From contig JAILSA010000247.1 in NCBI GenBank assembly GCA_024697885.1, positions 1 to 13,641 on the forward strand: a stretch of 13,641 bases of DNA, given 5' to 3'. This document shows, one piece after another, positions 1 through 6,509 of this stretch; within the stretch, counting starts at the first letter, position 1, and each line of letters starts with the position of its first letter. The position numbers were made by a program, and so were the translations under genes. Origin of the DNA: Eubacterium sp. (lineage in GTDB: Bacteria > Bacillota > Clostridia > Lachnospirales > Lachnospiraceae). The notes under the pieces are model-generated. The model did no database searches, was not told where the DNA came from, and saw nothing but the letters and a program-made list of their open reading frames with translations.

Positions 1-337
1 GGTGGGTGGAGACAATGGTTCCCGTGCCGTCAATGTGGCCGGACACGATATGGCCTCCAAACCTGCCGTCTGCTGCCATGGCCCTCTCCAGGTTCACACT
101 GCTGCCCTTAGAGAGACTGGCCAGGGAACTTCGACTTACAGTCTCAGCCATGACATCTGCGGAAAAATTGTCCTTGCCAAGATCTGTCACCGTCAGGCAG
201 ACTCCGTTGACGGCAATGCTGTCACCGATCTTAGTTCCCTCTAGAACCTTGTGGCAGTTGATCTGCAGGCGGGCGTACTGGCTTCCCTTTTGGATGCCGG
301 CTATTTTCCCCATCTCCTCAACAATTCCTGTAAACAT
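1..337 (-). CDS. ribE: Riboflavin synthase alpha subunit, 3' part outside window (partial)
   Basis: Riboflavin synthase dismutates two 6,7-dimethyl-8-ribityllumazine molecules to riboflavin and an amino-uracil, the last step of riboflavin synthesis in the cytoplasm. The 112 visible codons begin MFTGIVEEMG, the classic N-terminus of the family, and continue through the first lumazine-binding domain, with SIAVNGVCLTV at about residues 41-51 and GGHIVSGHIDGTG at about 93-105. The family is usually about 210 residues, so roughly half the gene is missing at the left window edge; this is a boundary effect, not a truncation. The ATG at 337-335 overlaps the ribD stop by one base (TAATG), so the two are probably translationally coupled. 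A GAAGGAAG ribosome binding site lies inside the ribD end. The gene follows ribD under the FMN riboswitch. In many Firmicutes ribBA and ribH come next; that is expected but not visible. Confidence 0.96.
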   Translation of the reverse strand, partial: MFTGIVEEMGKIAGIQKGSQYARLQINCHKVLEGTKIGDSIAVNGVCLTVTDLGKDNFSADVMAETVSRSSLASLSKGSSVNLERAMAADGRFGGHIVSGHIDGTGTIVSTH

Positions 338-1437
338 TAATCTTCCTTCTTTTCCTTTCGCACCTTGCCGGTGATACAAATATCTCGGCCCAATTTCAAA
401 ATCTCTGTGTCGTCGATTTCAATGGCCTCCTTCATAAGGGAAAATCCGATTCCCTCTACCGGAGACTTGGCCTCCTTGCCCCCAATAAGTTTTGGAGCGA
501 TGTAGCAGTAAATGCGGTCCACCAGGCCAGATTTTAGGACTGTGCCGTGGAAAGTTCCGCCTCCCTCTACCAAGACACTGTCAATGCCCTTCTTGGCAAG
601 AGCCTCCACCAAACGACGGAAATTCACATGACCCTCTTCATTAATATAGAGGAGTTCCACACCCGCCGCCTTGAGCTCTGCTTCCTTGGCGTGGTCGTGA
701 TGGGAGTGAGCCACAATGGTAGGAATGTGTCTAGCCGTCTTTACAATCTGGGATTCCATAGGAATTCTCAGGTTGGAATCGCAGATGACGCGAACTGGGT
801 CCACACCCTTATCAATGCGGCAGTTGAGCATAGGGTCGTCCACAAGAACGGTTCCAATGCCCACCATAATGGCGCTGTATTTTTTTCGAAGATGCTGTAC
901 ATGACCTCTGGCCTCTTCTCCTGTCACCCACTTAGAATCTCCTGTGAAGGTGGCAATTTTCCCATCCAGAGTCATGGCATATTTCATGGCAATGTAAGGG
1001 ATGCCGTGAATCATGTAGTGAAGGAAGTTCTCGTTGATTTCCAAGCACTCCTTCTCCAAAATTCCCGTCTCCACCTCAATGCCGTGGTCTCTCAGAATCT
1101 GTGCTCCCTTGCCGGACACCATAGGGTTTGGATCCATGGCGCCGATAAAAACTCTGCCAATGCCTCGCTCAATAATAATATCTGTACAAGGAGGGGTCTT
1201 GCCGTGGTGGCAGCATGGCTCCAAGGTCACATAGAGGTCAGCCCCTGTCAGGTCCTCATCACACTTCATCAAGGCATTTCTCTCTGCGTGAAAATCACCG
1301 AACTGCTGGTGATATCCCTCTGTCATAATCTTTCCATCCTTAACGACTACACATCCTACCATAGGATTTGGGGCCGTTCTTCCAAGTCCCTTCTTAGCCA
1401 GTTCCAGGGCCAGCTTCATATACTCTGATTTCGTCAT
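337..1437 (-). CDS. ribD: Bifunctional diaminohydroxyphosphoribosylaminopyrimidine deaminase / 5-amino-6-(5-phosphoribosylamino)uracil reductase
   Basis: RibD carries out the second and third steps of riboflavin synthesis: Zn-dependent deamination of the pyrimidine from GTP cyclohydrolase II, then NADPH-dependent reduction of the ribosyl side chain. The 366-aa length is normal. Residues 1 to about 145 are the cytidine-deaminase-like domain, with zinc ligands H50, C75 and C84 and catalytic E52 in HAE and PCCHHGKTPPC. Residues from about 147 form the RibD C-terminal reductase domain, with MKYAMTLDGKIA, GIGTVLVDDP and VLVEGGGTFHGTVL. The ATG at 1437 has a GGAGG box 7 nt upstream and starts MTKSEYMKLALELA, as usual for the family. 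It is the first gene after the FMN riboswitch and terminator, and its stop overlaps the ribE start by one base. All catalytic residues I looked for are present. Confidence 0.97.
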   Translation of the reverse strand: MTKSEYMKLALELAKKGLGRTAPNPMVGCVVVKDGKIMTEGYHQQFGDFHAERNALMKCDEDLTGADLYVTLEPCCHHGKTPPCTDIIIERGIGRVFIGAMDPNPMVSGKGAQILRDHGIEVETGILEKECLEINENFLHYMIHGIPYIAMKYAMTLDGKIATFTGDSKWVTGEEARGHVQHLRKKYSAIMVGIGTVLVDDPMLNCRIDKGVDPVRVICDSNLRIPMESQIVKTARHIPTIVAHSHHDHAKEAELKAAGVELLYINEEGHVNFRRLVEALAKKGIDSVLVEGGGTFHGTVLKSGLVDRIYCYIAPKLIGGKEAKSPVEGIGFSLMKEAIEIDDTEILKLGRDICITGKVRKEKKED

Positions 1438-1470
1438 CTCGCTTCCTCCATTCCAAACAAGACATTTCCC

Positions 1471-1506
1471 AAAAAAAGCCCCGGTAGAAAAAATCTACTC
1501 AGGGCT
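1471..1506 (-). terminator. Riboswitch-controlled intrinsic terminator (ribD leader)
   Basis: On the minus strand, AGCCCTG (1506-1500) and GTAGA (1498-1494) pair with TCTAC (1488-1484) and CGGGGCT (1483-1477). One base (1499) is bulged and the loop is T-rich; a run of T follows to 1471. It lies between the FMN riboswitch and the ribD ribosome binding site, where an attenuator is expected. Its 5' arm, GCCCTGA (1505-1499), is perfectly complementary to TCAGGGC (1631-1625) at the 5' edge of the riboswitch, which supplies the competing antiterminator. Confidence 0.92.
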
Positions 1507-1525
1507 TGTATATATTACAATCACT

Positions 1526-1635
1526 GTTTTCTTTCATCCAGACTTTACTGTCGGCTTCGGAATTTCACCGAATCAACGACCAAGGTCGCTCGCGGGCTCT
1601 ACCGCCGGTGTTGAATTTCACAACGCCCTGAAAAC
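1526..1635 (-). promoter_or_regulatory. FMN riboswitch (RFN element)
   Basis: The minus strand carries the conserved RFN landmarks in order: AGGGCG, GTGAAATTCAACACC, GGCGGTAGAGCCCGCGAG, a short variable hairpin (GCGAC-CTTG-GTCGT), TTCGGTGAAATTCCGAAG, then GCCGACAGTAAAGTCTGG and ATGAAAGA. The closing helix P1 pairs GTTTTC (1635-1630) with GAAAAC (1531-1526). P2 is GTTG/CAAC (1624-1621 with 1613-1610), not the usual GGGG/CCCC, so pairing is kept although the bases differ. The element senses FMN. Bound FMN should stabilise the aptamer and let the downstream terminator form, lowering ribD-ribE transcription. Placement right upstream of ribD agrees with this. Confidence 0.97.
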
Positions 1636-1647
1636 ATCTTCGCAACT

Positions 1648-1676
1648 ATAGTAGCACATTGTTAAAAAAAAAACAA
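1648..1676 (-). promoter_or_regulatory. Candidate promoter of the riboflavin operon
   Basis: On the minus strand TTGTTT (1676-1671) is followed after 17 nt by TACTAT (1653-1648). Transcription would begin about 5-8 nt further on, just before the first paired base of the riboswitch at 1635, as expected for a leader RNA. The boxes are weak matches to TTGACA/TATAAT, and TATAGT at 1650-1645 is an alternative -10. A run of ten T (1673-1664) sits across the -35/spacer. The call rests mostly on position. Confidence 0.4.
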
Positions 1677-1682
1677 TACCTT

Positions 1683-4415
1683 TTATTCCCTATTTTTCAA
1701 AATATCTGCCGGTGTATAGGACTCCAGTTTGCGAACCAAAAGAGTATTGATCACAAAGTAGAGAAGAAGGATGGCCACAAATGCAATCAAATAGAAGTAA
1801 AAAGGCACTTTCAAGTTCAAGCCACAGTTTACATTAGAAATCATATAGGGGAATAAATTGTTCACAAGTAATTTGGACAGCGGAAGCCCCAGAGCCCCAC
1901 TCAAAACAACCACATAGAAGTTTCCATCCAGGTAAAGTTTTTTTATCTCCTTTCTCCGGTAGCCAAAGATTTTTACCAGAGAAATATTCACCGCACTTCG
2001 ATCCACCATAACCTTCATCATCAAATACATAACCATGCAGAAAATTATAACAGAGGCAAAAGTCAAAACAAGAACCATAGGAATCATAAGCTGTTTAAAA
2101 ATGCCTGCCCCCTTAACCACATCCTCTTTGCCAGTGGTGGAATAAAGTCGCTCCGACTCAATTTGGAGAGCCTTGTCGCTAAAGATTACATTATAGTAAT
2201 CTGAGGATTGTCCCATCATATCTCTCATGGTGTCAATATCCATAAAGATAAAAAATCCTGTGGACTGACGGGCAATCTCCTTCACCGTAAAGGCATACTT
2301 CAATTCCTGTTCCTCGTCATCTACTGTGAATTCATCTCCAGGGGATAGGGAAAACTTCTCCGCCATGGCCGAGGAAATAACCACCTGGCTTCGACTCTTA
2401 GTAGGTTCCAGGTCAAAGTACTTACTTTCCTCAGACAGGCCCAGCATATTAATATCAAAATTATGTCCCATGTTCTCTTTTTTAAAGCCATAGGAATAGG
2501 CAATCTCTCCCCCCTCTGGGGCCTCCTTCTCCGGATATTTCAAAACATACATATATTCATATTTGGTATCTCTTTTATAGTCTAGGGCAAGATTGTTACA
2601 CATGGTATAACAGTCCACAGCCAGCATAAAAATCAAGAGAGAAAAAAACATACCAAAAACAACTGCCAGACTCGAGCGAAACTCCCTCAAAAATTGGCGA
2701 ATTCGAAAGGCGGCCACAAAATCCAATCCCGACAGGTTGATTTTTCTCACCTTCTTGGCCTTTTTCTCATTGCGAATCAGAGAAAGAGCCGTCTGACTCA
2801 GTTTCTTGTTAATGACAAAAACATTGACAATCACGGACAGAACAGGCGGAACCAAAAGGCTGTAAACCCAGAGATATGGCGCCACCTTAAAGTCAAAGTA
2901 GGGAATGGAAAAATACTCATAGGAGCTCTGTGCAATGGTAGGAACCATAATGCCGGTAGCCGCCACCCCGCTTCCTACAAGACCTGACAAGCTGGTAATG
3001 ATAACAGGCAAACTGACATAGTGAATAATCAAATCCCTTTTCTTGACTCCCAGCGAGTACAGGGTTCCAATAATACTTGACTCCTTCTCAATAGAATGAA
3101 CCACAAAGACAGAAATAACATAGGCCATGAGAATCAGCAGGAGAGCTCCGGCAAAAAGACCGGTAGAAATATCCACCGACTTGTCTTCCTTGGTGGCAAA
3201 AATTCTAATATTGTCCTCTCTTGGCAGGAAGCGAGTCAGGTTGGAAAGGCCGACATCAAACTCATCCACTGCGTCATCTACTGCCTGGTCCATATCCTTT
3301 AGGGCATCACTCATGTCCCCACTTCCCTTGGACAAATCCTTGACTCCCTTGGTGTAATCGTAGATGCCATCCTTGTATTTCTCCAAGTCCTCTAACTGAG
3401 ATTTGGCATCTCTTAAGCCCATGCGTACCAAGCCGCTATCCGACTCCTCAATCATTTTATCCAACTGGGACTTATAATTTTTCTCTGTCAATTTTTCCTC
3501 GAGGCCATAGGACTTTAGGGATTGACTGGCCTGGTCTAAGTAGGACACAAAAATCTCCCTGCTGGCCTTTCGCAGGTCTCCGTTGTGGTCGCTCAGTTTC
3601 CCCATTCCATCTGAGATTTTGTCCGTGGCCTCCCGCAAATCCTTGACTGCATCTCTCAGGTCATCGACCATGCCACCGGTCCTCTCCCAGTACTCCTGAA
3701 AATACTCGTCCTCCACCTGGTCTGATTCAATCTCAATATCCTTAAGGTAGTCCTTGAGTTCCTGGTGTTCCCCGGCCTCTTCCATGGTATAGGCATATAC
3801 ATACTCCTCCGCCTTCTGAGCCTGACCCGATTTGAGGAATTTCTTGTAATCCTCATCCCTCATAAAGGCCAGACCAAAATACTTGGAATTACAGGAGGTG
3901 TCAGAAATTTCCTTGTAGGGAGCATCGTAGTCGGCAACACATCCCACACCGGAAACCAGGTAGGTATCTTTGCCCAACTGGATTTTGTCTCCTGCGGAAA
4001 AACCGTGCTCCTCAGCAAACCTTTTTTCCAAAACCAACTGTCCACTGGCTTTTGGTTCCTCTCCCTCCACCAGGTGAAGGCGATTGATTCTCTTTCTCAG
4101 TGAAAAAATTCTAAGGGTGGATTTGTACTGGTCCTCAAGGCCATAGTCCACAAAAAACTCTTCCTCCAGTGCGAATCCCATGTCCCGAATTTTGTCCTTT
4201 TGTTTTTGAGTCAAGGGAATAAAAACGCTAAATTCTCCGTCTTCAAGATTGGTCTCCTCTGCCAACTTCTCTGTGCCCTGGGTAAGATTTTCCCCGGAGC
4301 CCACAATAGATACCACCAAAAACATGGCCATCACAATCATGAGTCCCAGAGCCAGATATCTCCAGAGATTGGTCCTCAAATCCCGAAAGACTCTTTTCCT
4401 CAATACCTTTTGCAT
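1683..4415 (-). CDS. FtsX-type ABC transporter permease, large, with helical extracellular insert
   Basis: This is the membrane subunit that pairs with the ATPase just upstream; the substrate is unknown. The 910-aa protein shows about eight hydrophobic segments: ~19-40, 419-441, 467-493, 512-535, 580-602, 776-800, 832-852 and 871-894. This gives two FtsX-like membrane domains (about 419-540 and 776-905), each preceded by an extracellular region: 41-418, and 603-775 with a MacB-periplasmic-like part. Within the first region, residues ~245-395 are almost purely helical and charged, with a repeated 17-residue pattern at 268-284 and 355-371. The ATG at 4415 lies one base after the ATPase stop (TAAGATG) with GGAGG 9 nt upstream. 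Duplicated-FtsX permeases of this kind are known in MacB/BceB-like exporters and lipid or peptide-resistance systems; which applies here cannot be read from the sequence. No clear terminator follows before the rib promoter. Confidence 0.88.
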   Translation of the reverse strand: MQKVLRKRVFRDLRTNLWRYLALGLMIVMAMFLVVSIVGSGENLTQGTEKLAEETNLEDGEFSVFIPLTQKQKDKIRDMGFALEEEFFVDYGLEDQYKSTLRIFSLRKRINRLHLVEGEEPKASGQLVLEKRFAEEHGFSAGDKIQLGKDTYLVSGVGCVADYDAPYKEISDTSCNSKYFGLAFMRDEDYKKFLKSGQAQKAEEYVYAYTMEEAGEHQELKDYLKDIEIESDQVEDEYFQEYWERTGGMVDDLRDAVKDLREATDKISDGMGKLSDHNGDLRKASREIFVSYLDQASQSLKSYGLEEKLTEKNYKSQLDKMIEESDSGLVRMGLRDAKSQLEDLEKYKDGIYDYTKGVKDLSKGSGDMSDALKDMDQAVDDAVDEFDVGLSNLTRFLPREDNIRIFATKEDKSVDISTGLFAGALLLILMAYVISVFVVHSIEKESSIIGTLYSLGVKKRDLIIHYVSLPVIITSLSGLVGSGVAATGIMVPTIAQSSYEYFSIPYFDFKVAPYLWVYSLLVPPVLSVIVNVFVINKKLSQTALSLIRNEKKAKKVRKINLSGLDFVAAFRIRQFLREFRSSLAVVFGMFFSLLIFMLAVDCYTMCNNLALDYKRDTKYEYMYVLKYPEKEAPEGGEIAYSYGFKKENMGHNFDINMLGLSEESKYFDLEPTKSRSQVVISSAMAEKFSLSPGDEFTVDDEEQELKYAFTVKEIARQSTGFFIFMDIDTMRDMMGQSSDYYNVIFSDKALQIESERLYSTTGKEDVVKGAGIFKQLMIPMVLVLTFASVIIFCMVMYLMMKVMVDRSAVNISLVKIFGYRRKEIKKLYLDGNFYVVVLSGALGLPLSKLLVNNLFPYMISNVNCGLNLKVPFYFYLIAFVAILLLYFVINTLLVRKLESYTPADILKNRE

Positions 4416-4416
4416 C

Positions 4417-5118
4417 TTATAAATCCTCCAATTCTTCTGCCCTCAAACGGGTCTCATTGACATAGGACTTGCTAATCAATCCGTCCTTAATGTAAATAAC
4501 CCGGTGAACCATTTCCTTAATTGAATTGTTGTGCGTTACGATCAACATAGTTGTTCCATACTTTTGGTTGATTTTTTCCAAAAGGACCAAAATATCCCTG
4601 GAAGTTTTGGAATCCAGCGCTCCTGTAGGCTCATCGCAGAGAAGGAGCTTGGGATTTTTTATAAGGGCTCTGGCAATGGCCGTTCTCTGCTGCTGGCCAC
4701 CGGAGAGTTGGGAAGGAAACTTGTCCCTGTGCTCACTTAGGCCCAGGGTCTCCAAAAGGTCCTCCATGTCCAAAGGCTTGTTTGTCAGGTAACTGCAGAT
4801 TTCAATATTTTCCCTCACGGTCAGATTTGGTACCAGGTTGTAAAACTGAAAAATAAAGCCCAGATACTCCCTTCTGTAATCGACCAACTGGTTCTTATTC
4901 ATTTTGGAAATCTCCATACCATTCACCTTGCAGGAGCCGGCGTCAATGGAATCTAGTCCGCCGATACAGTTGAGAAGAGTGGATTTTCCAGAGCCTGATG
5001 TTCCCTGGATCACGCACATCTCTCCTTCCTCCACACCTGTATTTATCCCTCGGAGAACCTCATTGTAGTTGCCCTCCTGACCATAGGTTTTTTTCAGATT
5101 TTCTATTTCTACATACAT
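4417..5118 (-). CDS. ABC transporter ATP-binding protein (MacB/LolD-like)
   Basis: Cytoplasmic ATPase that should power the adjacent permease. The 233 residues hold a complete nucleotide-binding domain: Walker A GTSGSGKS (39-46), Q-loop Q91 in [11 protein letters not shown], signature LSGGQQQR (138-145), Walker B LLLCDE (158-163) with catalytic E163, D-loop ALDS (167-170) and switch H196 in VTHNN. The Q-loop context and length fit the LolD/MacB/FtsE group that works with FtsX-type permeases. The C-terminus extends about 20 charged residues beyond the usual fold. The ATG at 5118 lies one base after the tetR stop and has AGGAGG 9 nt upstream inside the tetR end; the ATPase stop in turn lies one base before the permease start, so the three genes form one coupled unit. 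No key residue is missing. Confidence 0.95.
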   Translation of the reverse strand: MYVEIENLKKTYGQEGNYNEVLRGINTGVEEGEMCVIQGTSGSGKSTLLNCIGGLDSIDAGSCKVNGMEISKMNKNQLVDYRREYLGFIFQFYNLVPNLTVRENIEICSYLTNKPLDMEDLLETLGLSEHRDKFPSQLSGGQQQRTAIARALIKNPKLLLCDEPTGALDSKTSRDILVLLEKINQKYGTTMLIVTHNNSIKEMVHRVIYIKDGLISKSYVNETRLRAEELEDL

Positions 5119-5119
5119 C

Positions 5120-5767
5120 TTACTTGTCCTCCTTTTCTTTCATTTGTTCCTCACTCCAAATGGAAAACCAACCGTTTCTCATGTAGGAAACCATATTATC
5201 CAAAAAAGCCTTAGCTTCCTTTTCCTCTTCTATATGAATCAGGGCATAGACCATGCCCTCAATCTGCTGGTGGGAAATCCAGTGGGCCAGATGGGGCGAA
5301 ACCTCCACCTGGGGAAAAAGCTTCTTCATCTTATCTACCAACTCACTGTAGTGTTTGGTGGTGTGATCAATAAACTGATCCTCCACATGTTCAAGGGAAG
5401 ACCCCTGCGCCTTAGTCAGCAAAAGCAAAAGCATCTGCCTATGACTGTACATAATGTGCATAATTTCCTCTATGGCTTTGTAGTCCTCCTGGCCAGAGTC
5501 CTTGTTCAGAAGCATCTGAAGCAACTCCGTGGACTCGCTCTGTCGCTCTATCTCATAGTGCTGGTCCATCACCTTATTTAAGGCCTCTAAGACCTCCGCA
5601 AAGAGGGAGGAAAAAAGTTGATCCTTGTCCTTGAAAAAAAAATAGAGAGCTCCCGTAGTCACTCCCGCCTTTTTACAAATCTGTCTCAGAGAGGCCTTAG
5701 TATATCCCTTTTCCTGAAACTCCTCCAGGGCCGCCTCCTGTATTTTCTGCAATGTTTCTGATTTCAT
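5120..5767 (-). CDS. TetR/AcrR-family transcriptional repressor
   Basis: The 215-aa protein has an N-terminal TetR helix-turn-helix (about residues 5-51): AALEEFQEKGYTKASLRQI, then CKKAGVTTGALYFFFKDKDQ, with the recognition helix near 36-47. The rest is an all-helical ligand-binding and dimerisation domain with little recognisable sequence. Met-rich and hydrophobic patches (MHIMYSHRQMLLLLL, ~105-118) may line a ligand pocket, but this is only a guess. The ATG at 5767 has AAGGAG 9 nt upstream. It is first in an operon with an ABC ATPase and permease, and a 36-bp palindrome overlaps its promoter, so the likely role is ligand-relieved autorepression of the exporter operon. The inducer is unknown. 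Confidence 0.93.
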   Translation of the reverse strand: MKSETLQKIQEAALEEFQEKGYTKASLRQICKKAGVTTGALYFFFKDKDQLFSSLFAEVLEALNKVMDQHYEIERQSESTELLQMLLNKDSGQEDYKAIEEIMHIMYSHRQMLLLLLTKAQGSSLEHVEDQFIDHTTKHYSELVDKMKKLFPQVEVSPHLAHWISHQQIEGMVYALIHIEEEKEAKAFLDNMVSYMRNGWFSIWSEEQMKEKEDK

Positions 5768-5804
5768 CGATGTAGTCTCCTTATCCTTAATTTCCTGGAA
5801 AAAA

Positions 5805-5840
5805 ATAACATAACAGTGTTACATAACACCGTTATGTTAT
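5805..5840 (-). promoter_or_regulatory. 36-bp palindromic operator, probable TetR-family binding site
   Basis: Arms 5805-5820 and 5825-5840 are inverted repeats of 16 bp with a single mismatch (5815 against 5830) around a 4-bp centre. The left arm contains TAACAGTGTTA (5811-5821), itself a dyad; TAACACCGTTA (5824-5834) is a degenerate second copy offset by 13 bp. This suggests room for one long operator or for two dimers side by side, as known for some TetR-family proteins such as QacR. It lies between the tetR start and the -35 box and covers the -10 region, an ideal site to block transcription. Confidence 0.85.
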
Positions 5841-5862
5841 ATTAAAAAATTCTCTTTGTCAA
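5834..5862 (-). promoter_or_regulatory. Promoter of the tetR-ABC operon
   Basis: On the minus strand a perfect TTGACA (5862-5857) is followed after 17 nt by TAACAT (5839-5834). TATAAC at 5841-5836 with a 15-nt spacer is an alternative -10. Either -10 lies wholly or mostly inside the outer arm of the palindrome, so repressor binding would occlude RNA polymerase. The -35 starts only 10 nt after the T-run of the preceding operon's terminator. Confidence 0.75.
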
Positions 5863-5872
5863 GATTTTTTCC

Positions 5873-5906
5873 AAAAAAAATCCTGTCAGGCTCACCTGAC
5901 AGGATT
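5873..5906 (-). terminator. Intrinsic terminator of the ctp-uvrBA-yfbR operon
   Basis: On the minus strand ATCCTGTCAGG (5905-5895) and CCTGACAGGAT (5890-5880) form a perfect 11-bp stem around a 4-nt loop (TGAG), extendable by one A-T pair, followed by eight T (5880-5873). It sits 10 bases after the yfbR-like stop codon. On the plus strand no T-run follows the stem, so it should work in one direction only. Confidence 0.95.
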
Positions 5907-5915
5907 CTATCATTC

Positions 5916-6506
5916 TTACAATTGGAGTTCATCCAGGGTCTTATCATAGGATGGAAGGAAGTCCCTCAAAAAGATATTAACCTCTTCCATTTGCATTTTT
6001 TCCAAAAAGGCCATAGTGGACTCATAGGCAGTTTTAAACTCGGGATTTCCCGCGTTTAGCTCCTCCTTGCACTTAATAAGGGCAGACAGTTTGTCTGCTG
6101 CCTTCACCAGTTTCCAGTAGTACTCCTTGTCCGCCTCTGGAAAAAGCAGGGGTTTGTAGTACTTTTGCATATAGCGGGGGAGCTTGTTGAGAAGGGTCAA
6201 AGAAGCCACATGCTCCACCCTCTTGTAGGCATCCTTGATATCCTCATCATAGTACTTGACAGGGGTTGGTAAGTCTCCCGTTATAATCTCATTGGCATCG
6301 TGGTAGAGTCCCATAAGGGCCACCAGATTTTCATCCACCTCCCGGCCGCATTGTTCCTTGGCGATAATGGCCAAGCCGTGGCCAAGCATTGCCACCTCCA
6401 GGGAGTGCTCGCTAATATTTTCTGTGTTGGAATTACGCATAAGGGCCCATCTCTCAATGTATTTCATCCTGGCCATCATGGCAAAAAAACTGTACTTATC
6501 TTCCAC
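5916..6506 (-). CDS. yfbR: HD-domain 5'-deoxynucleotidase, YfbR type
   Basis: YfbR-type enzymes are metal-dependent phosphohydrolases that remove phosphate from deoxyribonucleoside 5'-monophosphates, adjusting deoxynucleotide pools in the cytoplasm. The 196-aa product parallels E. coli YfbR along its length: FFAMMARMKYIERWALMRN near the start, TENISEHSLEVAM, YHDANEIITGDLPTPVKYY and KAADKLSALIKCKEEL. The HD metal ligands are H34, H69, D70 and D138, with E73 next to them; R19-W20 match the residues linked in E. coli to deoxyribose selectivity. The start is GTG at 6506, three bases after the uvrA stop, with GGAGGG 7 nt upstream formed by the last uvrA codons. It is the last gene of the operon, directly before the terminator. 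The function is a family-based assignment. Confidence 0.9.
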   Translation of the reverse strand: MEDKYSFFAMMARMKYIERWALMRNSNTENISEHSLEVAMLGHGLAIIAKEQCGREVDENLVALMGLYHDANEIITGDLPTPVKYYDEDIKDAYKRVEHVASLTLLNKLPRYMQKYYKPLLFPEADKEYYWKLVKAADKLSALIKCKEELNAGNPEFKTAYESTMAFLEKMQMEEVNIFLRDFLPSYDKTLDELQL

Positions 6507-6509
6507 CTT

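Noticed and set aside
1..337. Truncated riboflavin synthase as a pseudogene
   Set aside because: The frame is intact up to the window edge; the missing half is simply outside.
845..853. GAACGGTTC dyad as a LexA (SOS) box
   Set aside because: It is inside ribD coding sequence with the wrong spacing between half-sites, and no GAAC-N4-GTTC site was seen near uvrB or uvrA.
547..1428. Plus-strand 293-codon open frame opposite ribD
   Set aside because: It lies fully antisense to a clear ribD, has no recognisable motif, and other long plus-strand frames opposite real genes here look the same; a codon-bias shadow.
1658..1677. ATTGTT / AACAAT hairpin around the T-run as a terminator for the permease
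   Set aside because: The stem is almost all A-T, the T-run is the loop and not the tail, and it coincides with the putative rib promoter.
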